From Helianthus annuus (taxonomy: Eukaryota; Streptophyta; Magnoliopsida; Asterales; Asteraceae): a stretch of 64,000 nt of DNA. The position numbers and the translations under genes were made by a program. The DNA lies in assembly GCF_002127325.2 (NCBI RefSeq), contig NC_035436.2, forward strand, positions 118,534,771 to 118,598,770, given 5' to 3'. The notes below the pieces were generated by a model. That model was not told the origin of the DNA and did no database searches. It was given only the letters and a program-made list of their open reading frames with translations. This document shows positions 9,402-20,582 of this stretch, piece after piece; position 1 is the stretch's first letter, and every line of letters begins with the position of its first letter.

Positions 9402-12063
9402 TGTGACAACACGTAACTTCGAGGTAAAAACGGTTTCTTTTAAAGTGTGCAAACGTGTAGTCGAAACCAAATTCATATTGCATTGAACCAACCCGAACCG
9501 TTCAAACCAAAACACATGTCTCGCTTGTCGATTCAACCCACTCGTGAAACCCGAGGCCTAGAAGGTCCAAACCGTAATTTGTATATTACATATTATCATT
9601 ACTAATTTATTATATAATTATATTAGTTGAGTGTTATAAAAAAACAAAGAGAAAGAAAGAAAGAAAGTAAAATATGACGATAACGTACAACATGTAAATC
9701 AATTAAAACCCTCTAAACCCCCCCCCCCATGTGCGTACAATTAACATCAAATATATATTTGATGTTGCTGCCTTTCCTTGTGTGAATAATTCGGCCCAAA
9801 GCAACACCCTACAGCCCAATCGCATGAACCGCCAATCTAATATTATTTATGTGCACATATTATGCTATATCTATTATCCCATACTCAAATTTAACCCTAC
9901 CTTCCCTCAAGAATACGCACGGCAGACGATACCCTCCTCTCTCCATTAAAGTCGCTCTCCATTAAAGTCGTCCGTTCTATCTCCTCAATTCGGGTTAGTA
10001 GGTTAATGATTCTTGAATAGTCTTCTATTATGTGATAATTGTGTTTCATGACTTGCATGCTAGGTTGTAACTGTTGTATATGAATCATTGGTATTGATTT
10101 GAGGATGATGTATGTAACATGATAATAACTAACTGTTGTCTTATGGGTGTTCGATGTTATGCGTACATGTGAGTTAATTAGTAAGGTCTTGATCATATGT
10201 ATAAGTATTAAGGCCAGGTTAGTGTGTTGGGTAACGATCGGATGGTGTCTTATATGTGTAAAGAATGAACTCGGGTACTTGTATGTGATCGGCCGAGTTA
10301 CGTTTCTGGTTTAGAATATCTTTCGTATAGTTATTAATCCTATTGGTATGATGATAATTAGGGGATCCGCATGAGTAGGATTGTGTTGTTTATATGATCA
10401 TAAGTCGAGATGGTCGGTTCCGTGATTGATAGTCATAATGCAATTTAATGGCACATTAGCTAACTCATACCTTCCTGTTGATACAATAGAAAAAGAAAAT
10501 TATGTAACCTGTTAATACATGCCACATGTGGGTTCTTGATGCACTGTGTAACCTATTAATGAAAAATATGATTGTGGATTGTATTTGTTGTTTAATGGGC
10601 CGGAGTTTATTGTATAAGAGCCGAGGTAACAATAATGAAAAAAAATACATGTTTGTGTTGATTGGGCCGCAGTCCAAAGACTTCAGCGAATTGGATCAGG
10701 CTTGGCCCAGCTTGTTGGTAATGGACTGCTTGCACTGGACCGGGCCATCCTGGTGTGCGCCGGGCCGCACAACAGGCAGTGGTTCCTAGTTTTGGGCTCA
10801 GGCCCATCCGTGTCCAAAATGACTACATGTTAAGTCTGTTATGTGATGGTTTTGGTTTGTGCTAGTGGGCTGAAGATTTAAGTGTACGAAACCGGTTAAC
10901 ATTAATGGATTAGGGTTTGGTTTGATTACACTAGCAGATCATATGGAAGTCACTCAATTAGTTGGGCTAGTTGCGGGAGATATTGGGTTGGGAATTTTGT
11001 AATAGGCCAATTAAATGAAATAGGGATGGGTAATATTGTGCATTTGTGCTATGTCGGTTAGGTGATGATAACCGATTATTAATTGTGATGATAAGTTACT
11101 GTATATCTTGAGTAGTAAAGGTATTTTGTTAATTGTGTCGATTTATTAATTATATAATGATAAATTACTGTGTGGTGATATTATGTGCCAAACTTGTTCA
11201 TTTCTTGCATAATAAGGATAGGTGATTAAGGTGTGTAAAATAACTAATTGGAATTGGAACCATACTAGGATTGGATTGATCGAATTGTGAACACCTACTT
11301 TATCTTACCGAACAGCCAAGGCATGGGTTCCCAGGGTGGGAATGGGTTGAATTATTTACTTGTACTTACCTAGCTTATGGAACTTAGTAATATGGTCCTC
11401 AGGTGAGGAAGGGTTATTGATAAGATAAGACTAGACTAGTTATACCAAATTGAACTGATCTTCGCACACACGCCGGGGTTGGCCGCGATAATATGACTAA
11501 TCTTCACACACATGCCTAGGAAGGCCGCGAACTATACACTAAACTTCGCACACATGCCGGGTGGCCGCGATACAAATATACCTAGTCTATAATACTTGGG
11601 AAACTTTCCCCTAATCTTCGCATACATGCCTAGAGGGCCGCGATACCAACTAATACGATACATGACTTAACGAACGAACACAAGGCTTACTTTACTATTA
11701 CTATTACTGAACTGTTTACTGTGAACTCGCTCAACTAGTTGTTGACTCTCTACTGCATGCCTTGCAGGACCTTAGGTACTTATGGAGCTTGCACAAGGAG
11801 GAGCAGGTCGTTGTGGAGCATGGATCGTGGATGCCATGTTAAACGTTTAAACAATTGAACTTATGATTTACATTGGGTTTACATACTTATGCTTCCGCTA
11901 CTCAAATTATGTTTTGTTGGTTTTGAACATCAATTGTATTGAATTGGGTTTTACGAACTACTTTAATTATTATACACTATGTTCAATATGATTGATGGCT
12001 TGATCCTGGTCAGTCACGCTCCCAAGTGGTAGTACTCCGCGTGTGGATTTTGGGGGTGTGACA
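9402..12063 (+). repeat. 3' LTR of gag-only element (2662 bp)
   Basis: Pairs with 4732-7418. It differs by scattered substitutions and by loss of about 25 bp near 11310 relative to 6645-6670. It ends GGGGGTGTGACA before the TSD TTTAT. Confidence 0.95.
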
Positions 12064-13410
12064 TTTATGGCCAAACTATGCCCCGAAAGGGTATTTTGGT
12101 CATTTCACATATGCTTTTACGGACATTTTGGAAGTCTGAGTTCACGACTTATACCTACTATAATAATATTAATATTTGTTTAAAAATTCAGTAGGTAACA
12201 TGTCTTAGGTGTTAATTATGGTTTTAAACCATACTATGTACCTAAATAGCGTAAAAATCGCTAATTGACGATAATTAAGGAGAATTATGGAAATCTGAGA
12301 TTTTGATCAATTTTGAATGTTTAAAATAATTTATTTAATGGATGAAATCAGTAGGAATATTTTTGACATTCAAATCATTTGTTAATCTCATTTTATGCAT
12401 GAAAAGGGCATTATCATCATTTACCGAATTACATAAGAACTCCATGATACGATCAGATTATAATCTGATCAAAAATTCAAAAAATCCCTAAAAATAATAT
12501 CTTAACAGTAGGTAATGAGTTTTGGGTCAAAATCCAAGTTTAAACACGCCTTATGCAAGATATCGCAATTTAATTAATAAAAAGCTTCTACTTACGATAT
12601 CGTGCATAACTCCTATTTTAGACCAAGAACTGATGTGAAATTTTCTGGACATACTTATATATCAGTAACAAAGGTTTTTGTCCTCTCACATTTCTAAAAA
12701 TCTCATTCATGTGTTAAAAGGGCAAAATGGGCATTTAGCATAATAACGGAAACTAGCATATTATTCAAACTACTAAGGATCAGGTAATATAACTTTAGGG
12801 GGTTATACTACAACATAATACGGTCCTAATGGAAGCTTAAAACATAAAGGATTTAAGCTAGATTGGGTCAGAACTGAAAGTCAAAGCAAAACTCAAGCTT
12901 TTGCGACTTTCGGTTGCGAACCGACCCTAAACTCATAATTATCAGGTTGAACATGCTTAGACATGTTTTAATAATAATTACCAAGTTGTTAGAGTGTTAA
13001 AATATAATATATAACCTCTGCATCATTTGTTTTAATTATTATTCACAAATCTGCCAAGTTTGACTTTTTATCTAATTGGTTTGACCCGACAATTAACTAG
13101 GCAAACGAACGAATTAGGAGGTGCCCTTTTAAGGGTTAATCACCTACCTAACAATGGTCTTATACCCATATTCATTTCGATCAGTGGTTGGACCATGTGA
13201 GTTTAAACCGAAAGTCAAAGTTAATTTACGATAACTTGACTTTTCGGTTGTTAAAACATAGAACTGAACTAATGAGAGGGCTAAGACACTTACAAAGGGT
13301 CCTAGCTATCTTTTCTACAAGAAAATAAGTTCCATTCAGCTTGGAAGCTCCAGATTTGGAAGATAAGAAGATAGAATGAGAGGTGTGGAGAAAAAATAGG
13401 TGACTATGCT

Positions 13411-13424
13411 TCCTATTTATAGTT
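13411..13424 (-). promoter_or_regulatory. TATA box of gypsy 3' LTR
   Basis: On the minus strand the LTR reads CTATAAATAG, equivalent to the TATA box in the 5' LTR at 23396-23405. Confidence 0.55.
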
Positions 13425-13599
13425 TTTGGGTGTTGATTGGATCAAGACATGTGTATAGAGGGTCAACCAGATCATTACACTTGTTATAATAGCTGTTATA
13501 ACTGTCTTGGTGTCCAAGGATTCGAATATAATTGGTTTAGAAGTGAAAGGAGTGGTCACCAAGCAAGAAAAATAAAAAAAAAATAAAATGGTTGCAGAT

Positions 13600-13650
13600 A
13601 CGGGGCTCTCGCGGCCCGCGTCCGCTCACAGCCCTTCTTACGCGGCCCGC
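13600..13650. promoter_or_regulatory. CG-rich inverted repeat upstream of TATA (3' LTR)
   Basis: CTCGCGGCCCG and CGGCCCGCGAG flank a spacer of about 20 bp. The block stands out in an AT-rich LTR. It lies about 190-230 bp upstream of the minus-strand TATA box and has a matching copy at 23588-23634. Confidence 0.5.
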
Positions 13651-13959
13651 GAGCTAATCAAAGCTGGGCAAAAGTTTGGCAGTTCGGTGATTTTGGTCCC
13701 TGTGCTTTCTATACTTATCAAACAGCATGATATGTTGCTGTTAGCCCACGAAATAGGCAGCCCAATGGGCTCATGACCCTTTATTTGGCCCAATTCAGTC
13801 CAAGCATATTTCAGGTTTATACAAAATCAGTCCCTGGACAACTTTAGTTACTTATGAACATCCAAAATTGACATTTTAGGAACATAACTTTCAATCTCGC
13901 GTGTTTCTTCATTGTAAGGTGTACAAGATGTTCGTGGCCAACCTTCGGCACACACGGGA

Positions 13960-14690
13960 GTTTGGCTGAGCATTTCGAAGCTCTCGGTTCATTCGAAAGG
14001 CCTCTTAAAGGCGTAATTTCACATATTGACGCATTTAGTCCTTTTAACGCATAAAGTTGCGTGTAATTTCATTTATCGATATTAAAGCCTTCCATGGCCC
14101 ATACGAGGCATTCTCGAGCGTATGCTCAAATATTATGACTCTCCAGATCGCATAAAAGGTCACTCAAAGGTGTATTTTCTGACGTTGACGCTTTTGGTCC
14201 CTTAAATGCATAAACATGCGCATATCGTCATTTATTAGCATCAAAGCCCTATGTAGCTCATGTTAAGCATTCTCGAGAGTATGGAAATACATCAAAATGC
14301 TTCGGGTTTGTTAAAAGGTCATTCAGAGGTGTAACTAAACATGTTGACGCTTTTAACCCCTCAAACTTACAAACTTGCACGCAACTTCACTTATTGGCAT
14401 AAAAGCCTTGCATAGCCAATATTAGGCATTCCCGAGAATATGACGAAACATAATGAAGCTCTCGGTTTGTTAAAAGGTCACTCAGAGGTAAGAATTAACA
14501 TGATGACACTTTTAACCCTTTGACGCGCAAACTTTCACATATTTACACAAGCAGCTCCTCTCGTCCAACAAGTGGCTCATTTGAGAATACGGACACCGTA
14601 TAAGGTCACTCAGAGGCCTAGTTTAGGCATGTAGACACTTTCAGCCCTTTTTAAAATCAAGGTTTTTGATTTTGACGAAATTAGTCCCTC
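13960..14690 (-). repeat. About 155-bp subrepeats in U3 of the 3' LTR
   Basis: Five diverged tandem units marked by AAAGGTCACTCAGAGGTG-like words near 13990, 14150, 14308, 14463 and 14600, each followed by TTGACGCTTTTA. They form the first part of U3 on the minus strand. The same array occurs in the 5' LTR at about 23930-24650. Confidence 0.75.
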
Positions 14691-14767
14691 TTAGTCAAAG
14701 TTTGACTTTAGTAGGGTTCGTTACACGTGTCAACACGTCGTTGGACACGATTTTACGAGGTGTTACA

Positions 14768-14780
14768 TCCTCACCCCCTT
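14768..14780 (-). promoter_or_regulatory. Polypurine tract of gypsy element
   Basis: On the minus strand AAGGGGGTGAGGA directly precedes the 3' LTR start TGTAACA. It follows a CTCGGGGTCGAGATTTC hairpin typical of the region before the tract in related plant gypsy elements. Confidence 0.88.
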
Positions 14781-14989
14781 AAAAGAAATCTCGACCCCGA
14801 GATTTGCTCAAAAAGATGGATGTAATTTCTGTCGTATAATGGACTTTAACTTCCGCAGTATATTGGGGACCTCTACGGTATCCCAATTGATCTATTCAAT
14901 AAGTACATGCTTCTTTTCATAGCTTCTAAACCTGTCGATCCTTGATTGATATAGGTCCTTCAATAAACCTCAGGCTTTTATCAATCTAT

Positions 14990-15460
14990 GTGTTCTTATA
15001 AGACATTGCTAGCAATTTATCAGCTAGACATATCTTTAAGTTCAAGGTGTGGAACGCATTGTGAATTCCACTAAGCTCCTTAGGCGAGTTTAGCTTATAA
15101 GCTATACTACCGACACATTCGATGATCTCGAATGATTTTATATATCCAGGGCTTAACTTGTCCTATATACCGAAACGTATCGTACTCTTTCATATTGATA
15201 TTTTCAATAGAGTCTTGTTCCCTATTTGGAATTTTAAGAGACCTGCACCTTTCTTTCGCATTGCTCTATTGCCGATTACTAGCAGTTTTCAGACGATTAC
15301 TGAATCATAATATCCTATCCGTCATATTTTAGGATAGTCTCAGATTCAGATAATTGGGATTTTCCAAACTCTTGCCCAACAAACGGGCGTTGTCTATTTT
15401 TCTCGAACAAGGTCTCCAAAGGAGCAGCCTTGATGCTTATATAATGCTATTGGTTATAGA
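14990..15460 (-). pseudogene. Integrase C-terminal fragment, broken
   Basis: Translating the minus strand by eye, 15440-15350 reads SIKAAPLETLFEKNRQRPFV, then GQEFGKSQLSESETI. 15175-15040 reads KLSPGYIKSFEIIECVGS, then YKLNSPKELSGIHNAFH. These align with the conserved C-terminal part of chromovirus-type integrases (the segment ending before the LTR in Tekay/Del elements). Stops and frameshifts separate the blocks, and no catalytic D,D,E core was found. It sits just upstream of the polypurine tract, as expected for pol's end. Confidence 0.75.
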
Positions 15461-15660
15461 AGAACTTATTCAGGGTGGGATAGTTATTCCAACTACTACC
15501 CGAATCAATCTTAAGGAATTAACTACCCTCATGGTTAGTCGAACCAATCGACGATCCTGGGCAGCTGATAACGATCCTCAATCGTTTCCCATCTAGGTTG
15601 CAGTAATCAGCGCACAAGCGTATTACATCGTGCTTTCCTTTATCAACATTATTCAGAGCT
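15460..15660 (-). pseudogene. Reverse transcriptase fragment, broken
   Basis: The minus strand shows LCADYCNLDGKRLRI, a shift of frame, then RYQLPRIVDWFD followed by several stops and a decayed KID. This corresponds to the N-terminal RT blocks before the catalytic YxDD. The sequence then jumps to integrase C-terminus, so most of RT, RNase H and the integrase core are deleted. Confidence 0.7.
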
Positions 15661-16249
15661 CCTAAGACGATGAGCTAGGTTGCACAAGCCTTTCTTTAGA
15701 AACTCATCTGGTTAACTCTTAGTTCTTCCATTTTCGTTGATGCTAACCGATATAGAGCTTCTGTAATAGATACAGTTCTTAATAGGATGTCAATCCTAGT
15801 TTCATTTTGCCTCTCAGGGGGTAAAACAAGGTAGTTCTACTGAGAAGAAATCGAGTCATCCAATTATGATAGAGGTAGCTTCAATATCCGACCTTGGTCC
15901 ACTTACCGTCGCTTGTGTCATGCAAATGACACATCTGCTTTACGAGTGCACGGATGCCTTAAGTAGAGACGCCTACTTAGGCATTTCTATTATGGATATC
16001 TTCTTTGAATACCACTAGCTGACTTTAGTACAATATGACCATTGGTATATCTTAGTGGTTCCATGCATTAAACCTCCATACTGATCAGGCATGGAAGCAA
16101 TCTATGGGACACACTAGGTTACACCAATCCTCATATGGTGCTTTTATCAAACATAGTTGGCACTCGCAGTTGATAAAATTAATGAGGAAAAATAATTAAA
16201 ATAACATATATATTGTCGTACTCTATTCAAAGAAAGAGTACTCTTAGAT
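15661..16249 (-). other. Decayed pol, no recognisable motif
   Basis: Internal element sequence between the protease and RT fragments. Short open frames occur, but I could not match any to a pol domain. Confidence 0.45.
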
Positions 16250-16430
16250 TTTTCAGAAAGATTCATCGCCAATAATAGAAGAATCGGTCTCTCAGGTTTC
16301 TTTGGTAGGTTCTACCTGACTTAGAATTTGGAGTTCTTATGAATATCATCAAAATTTTGCTAAGCTTATGGTCTATGAAAGACTTGTTATTGCCTGTATT
16401 AAAAACATGATACTTAGCAGAAACTATCAT
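16250..16430 (-). pseudogene. Retropepsin (protease) fragment
   Basis: The minus strand reads FNTGNNKSFIDHKLSKIL near 16400-16345, matching the retropepsin active-site region of plant gypsy elements. The catalytic Asp is replaced by Asn (NTG for DSG/DTG), so it could not be active. It lies directly after gag in transcript order. Confidence 0.65.
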
Positions 16431-16495
16431 TGTCAAATGATAAGAAATGTACTGGATGATATCATGTATTGTCTCTTGGCATTCATCAGGTGAGT

Positions 16496-17066
16496 TCAGG
16501 CATTTCTTTTCTTACCCTTTCCAGACTTAGCTGCACCTTCTTTGGCAGCTTTATGGCATCTAGTTCTAATGTGGCCTTTCTCACCACAGCCGTAACAGAC
16601 TGCATTCTTTATGTTCCTACATTCATGGGACTGATGACCAGTTTCTTTGCAAAGGCCACACTGCTTTGTCTTTATCCTATTCGACACTGTCCCCAGTGTC
16701 TTTTATAGCAATTCTTACATACAGGCTTCTTACTGAACTTATGATGGTTCTTATTAAGCTCTTAATTTACTCTTTTTCTTCAATTTCTGGGAGTTATCCT
16801 CCTCCCTTGGTTCATCCTTCACATTTGAAGTGTGAACAAAGCTCTTTTCATGAGAAATTGATTGAGGTTTTAAATAAAATTTAGAGCGAGAAACATTCGG
16901 CTCTTTAAACTATTTCAAGACCTTTTTCCATGGCCTTTCCAACTGTTGCGTCAACCACAGCTTCGAGATTAACTCCATTAATATTGAGATTTACGTTTGT
17001 AGCATTATTAGCTTTTGTTGCTTTAATAGTATCGCGACTGTTGTCCACCTCATCCGACTTTGCCAT
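16496..17066 (-). pseudogene. gag: Gag remnant with zinc knuckles
   Basis: An ATG at 17066-17064 starts MAKSDEVDNSRDTIKAT..., stopped after 53 codons at 16905. Further on come three nucleocapsid knuckles in two frames: CKNCYKRHWGQC (about 16715), CGLCKETGHQSHEC and CYGCGEKGHIRTRC (both in the 63-codon frame 16496-16687). The CX2CX3HX4C plus two CX2CX4HX4C layout equals that of the nested element's gag. The Retrotrans_gag core is missing or unrecognisable, so the gene is internally deleted. Confidence 0.75.
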
Positions 17067-17369
17067 ACTCGAATCTTGGTACTAACCACCAAATTAAACA
17101 AATGTTAGTCATCATCCCGATGACCTGACATAGATCAGCCACGGCATCCATAAACCGTATAGGCTATTATTTTCCAAACATTCCTAATGAATGTTATTTG
17201 AATGTATATCCATTACATTTAGCCTAGGTCACAAAAGGACCATTAATGGCACTTAAGGTTTGGAGCGAGTCCATTACCTGTTTAACAGGGGATCATAATG
17301 TCACAACTATCTTTGTCACAAGGACGATTATGAATAGCTCGAAGGCTAGCCTTACATGACTTTTATTAT
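17067..17369 (-). other. Leader sequence next to gag start
   Basis: Untranslated leader in transcript orientation, with a short (TA)n run at about 17369-17384. It contains early, diverged copies of the 172-bp unit words (ATTACCTGTTTAACAGG and GGATCATAATGTCACAA). Confidence 0.5.
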
Positions 17370-17690
17370 ATATATATATATATACATATGGCATAGAAGC
17401 CCGTCGCGAGGGACGTAGAAAGATATGGCATAAAGCCTAGTCATGAAGGACATAAATGATTTTACGGCACGAAGGCCTCGTCGCAAAGGACATTTAGATA
17501 TGGCACTAAGGCCTGTCACGGAGGACATTTATCATTTCCGGCGCAAAAGGCCTGTTACTAGGAATGTTAACATTTAATATGTTAACTTGTCACGAATGAC
17601 AATTTATAGCACATTGGCTTGTCATGAATGACTTTAAATCATAACTCATTAATTTGTCACCAAGGACATTAATTTATAAGCCGCAATCTC
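17370..17690 (-). repeat. Double-hairpin tandem repeats in leader (about 50-60 bp)
   Basis: About six diverged units carrying GGCATAAAGCC-type and GTCATGAAGGAC-type hairpins, for example GGCACGAAGGCC followed by GTCGCAAAGGAC. The stems recur while loops change. Continuous with the 172-bp array. Confidence 0.65.
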
Positions 17691-18830
17691 ATTGGATTAA
17701 GGGCTTCAAGGTTTGAACGTAGTTCTTCACCCTTGGACAGGGAGTCACAGACTACAACTGTCATTATCTTGAAAGACGATTCATTTGGCACAAAGGTAAA
17801 ACCAATCGACATTACTAATGGATGTTCATATATCATCATCGTATTTGATGATATTAGTCATGATCACACTGATTATATAGACTATTAGGGTTGGGTATAA
17901 TCCACCACTTTGAACAGAGAATCATAAAGACCACCACTAACTTTGTCTTATTGACAATAGAATAAAGTGTAGCCCGTAGGCATTTCATCACTAGGGATGT
18001 TAATATTATGATCATCATACTGATGACACTAGTTAGAATCGCAATGATCATATAGACTATGGGATTTGAGCATAGCTCACCCCCTTGGGCAAAGAATCAC
18101 AAAGGATTACAATTGCCTTGCCTCAATTGGATAATATAATATAGCCCTTAGGCAAAACATCATTAAGGATGTTAGATTTAATCATCGTACTGATGATTTT
18201 AGTCATGATCGCATTGATCGTATAGACTATTAGGCTTGAGCACAGCTCACTACCTTGAACAGGGGATCGTAAAGATCACAATGTCTTTGTCACAATGGAC
18301 AATATAATATGGCCCGTAGGCGAAACATCACTAATGGATGTTTACAATAGGTTCATCATATTAGATGATATAAGTATGATTGCATTAATCATATTGACTA
18401 TTTGGCTTGAGCATAGCTCACCACCTTAGACAAGGAATCATAAAGATCACAATGTCAATGTCTCAAATGGACAATATATTATAGCCCGTAGGCAAAACAT
18501 CACTAAAGGATGTTAAATAACATGATCATCGCATTAGATGATATTAGTTATGATCGCATTGATCATATAGACTATTATGTTGGGACATAGTCCAACATTT
18601 TTAGACAGGGAGTCGTAGACCACAACTGTCATTGTCTTTATTAGACAACAAGTATAGTCTGTAGACACTTCACCACTAATGGATGTTTATGGTATGATCA
18701 TCACATTGATGATACTTGCCATGATCTACTCTGATTATATAGGCTTTAAGGCTTGGACGTAATCCAATACCTTGACAACTGGTGTGGTTTCTCACGCCAC
18801 ACTGCCAGGAGTGTTAACATGTTCTCAGAT
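17690..18830 (-). repeat. 172-bp tandem repeats in retrotransposon leader
   Basis: The anchor TATAGACTATT recurs at about 17875, 18051, 18221, 18393, 18566 and 18736 (spacings 170-176 bp), with a diverged copy near 17695. Each unit contains several short stems: AACATC...GATGTT, ATCATC...GATGAT, ATGATC...GATCAT, TTGTC...GACAA and GATCGTAAAGATC. The unit length is close to that of many plant satellites. Confidence 0.85.
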
Positions 18831-19075
18831 GTTAACAAAGATTAATTATCTTAAGAGGGTTTTACCATTATAGCTATGTTCATAGACATATAGGCTAGGT
18901 TATACCATTAAGAAGATCTTTTTGAAAATTTTCGGCTGATCGATAAAGTTCGAGTAAAATTCAGAACTATCGTTGGATAAAGGACGAAATGAATACCTAC
19001 ACAAAATTTTCAAAACTTTCCTAAATTATTAGGAATTTACAATAGTGCCTTAGTCAGGACTTTAGTAATATATTT
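18831..19075 (-). other. Leader spacer between repeat arrays
   Basis: Non-repetitive AT-rich leader between the 172-bp and 29-bp arrays. No gene is seen. Confidence 0.5.
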
Positions 19076-19886
19076 GTCCATAGAGGACTAAGAGGAAAAA
19101 TATAAGTCCGTATAAGGACTATAAAGTATTATAAGTCCATATAGGGGTTATAATGAAATATCATGTCCTCAAGGGACTATTTCAAAATAACGTATCCCCA
19201 AAGGGATTTTAATGGAATAACATGTCCATAAAAGGACTATATTGGTACAGCGTGCACTCAAAAGGGCTTTGCCGTACAGATGTCCTCACAAGGACTTAAA
19301 GCAGCTTTAGTCCGTGCAGGGACTAAAAGGAAATATGAGTCCGTAAAGGGACTATAAGATATGTCCGCATAGGGATTATTATGATATAACATGTCCATGA
19401 AGGGACGTTAATAAACAATTGTCCTCGTAGGGACTTTATGTCAAAAGACACGTCCTCATTGGGACTTATTAATGAAACAATATGTCCTTGAAAGGACTAT
19501 AATGAATTATTATGTCCGCCAGGGGACCTTGATAAAATAATATGTCTACGAAAAGACTTTTAATGAAATACTATGCCCATGAAAGGACTACGATGAAATA
19601 TAATGTCCATGAGAGGACTATATTGAAATATCAAGTCCACGAAAGGACTATTTTAAAATAGTGTATCCACAAAAAGGGATTTTAATAAAATCACACGTCC
19701 GTGAAAGGATTATGTTGAAATAGTATGCCCACCGAGGGACTTTATTGGAAGATAATGTCCACAAGGGACTATATTGAAATTTAATGTCCATGAAAGGACA
19801 AAGTAGCAAATGCCCATATAGGGTCTTAAGTCGAAAAGGTATGTCCACACAGGGACTAAATAGAAGGGGTAGGTCCTTATAAGGAC
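19076..19886 (-). repeat. 28 tandem GTCC-GGAC mini-hairpins (about 29 bp each)
   Basis: I count 28 consecutive units of about 29 bp, each with a short inverted repeat GTCC(4-7 nt)GGAC followed by an A/T-rich spacer of about 15 bp. Several units change both sides of the stem together: GTCT...AGAC at 19544-19556, ATCC...GGAT at 19665-19680 and 19194-19207. Others have G-U-compatible changes. This is what selection on RNA pairing would look like. It lies between the primer-binding site and gag, so it would be transcribed as leader. Confidence 0.9.
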
Positions 19887-20569
19887 TTAAAAGACAAAGA
19901 ATATTATGAAAGAAGGATCTTCTAACATCTTCCTTGCTTCATTTCGATTGTTTCTCTTCTTTGTTTACCATATATGGTATGGACGCTAAAGACCTCAGTG
20001 AATAAGATAAATATTCCAATCAGGATCCGTTATAAAAGTAGAATTCAAGGATTCAATGGTTAAGGAATGATATGGATCATGGATTGGGTTTTGACTGATA
20101 TAATCTAAGTCTGGGATTCCAAAACTTGGAGGTAAGAATAAGGGTCATCAGCATTCACTAGCATTATTTTCAAAATGGGAGCCTTAGGGACCACCTGGTA
20201 TGGACTCCACTGGCACAGACTTTTAAAATTTGAGTCTTAGGGACCTCCGGTATGGACTCTGTAGTCTGATTGCAATTCAATAGATTTGGTTTTAGGAATG
20301 AGTCCTTAAAGGTCTTTCCTCCAAACTAGTCGCACGCTTATTCTAGCCGTATTGGAAGCTTGGCATTCCTTGACTTCGGATGAGGAGAATTTCCATTAAC
20401 GGCTTCCTTGCTTAGCGACATATTCAAAATACATAAAATCGAAAACAATGTTTACTTAATAGGGATGAGAGCATTCCTATGTTAAGTCTAGACTCAAATG
20501 GTCTTAGGAATATGCTACTGTGTCATTGAGATTAAACACAAAAGACTAGTGTTTAATTCACTCAATGTT
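19887..20569 (-). other. Leader between primer-binding site and hairpin array
   Basis: Internal sequence without an open frame of note. It contains a duplicated word GGGACC(A/T)CC(T)GGTATGGACTC near 20190 and 20235, another sign of small tandem duplication. Confidence 0.5.
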
Positions 20570-20582
20570 GGCTCTGATACCA
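20570..20582 (-). promoter_or_regulatory. Primer-binding site of gypsy element
   Basis: The minus strand reads TGGTATCAGAGCC, three bases after the LTR end, complementary to initiator-Met tRNA. This fixes the element as minus-strand. Confidence 0.92.

Larger units (their letters stand above)
4732..12063 (+). mobile_element. Gag-only (non-autonomous) Ty3/gypsy LTR retrotransposon
   Basis: Complete LTR element with a perfect 5-bp TSD TTTAT (4727-4731 and 12064-12068). Both LTRs start TGTGACAAC and end GGGGGTGTGACA. The internal region is only 1983 bp (7419-9401) and holds gag plus the start of a protease. There is no RT, RNase H or integrase. This matches the gag-retaining non-autonomous class sometimes called TR-GAG. 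The two LTRs are very similar by eye, so insertion is relatively recent and younger than the host element. Confidence 0.95.
3317..14767 (-). repeat. 3' LTR of the gypsy element, split by nested insertion
   Basis: LTR sequence occupies 3317-4731 and 12069-14767 (about 4.1 kb in total). It matches 20586-24748 closely throughout by eye, with scattered substitutions and small indels. On the minus strand it begins TGTAACA and ends GGGTGTGACA. The break is at the TTTAT duplicated by the nested element. Confidence 0.93.

Noticed and set aside
13588..13776. 62-aa frame, repeated at 23569-23757
   Set aside because: It lies in U3 across the CG-rich block of an LTR; its openness is explained by base composition.
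19076..19886. CRISPR-like array
   Set aside because: Units of about 29 bp are degenerate throughout, with no conserved repeat plus unique spacer, in a plant retroelement leader.
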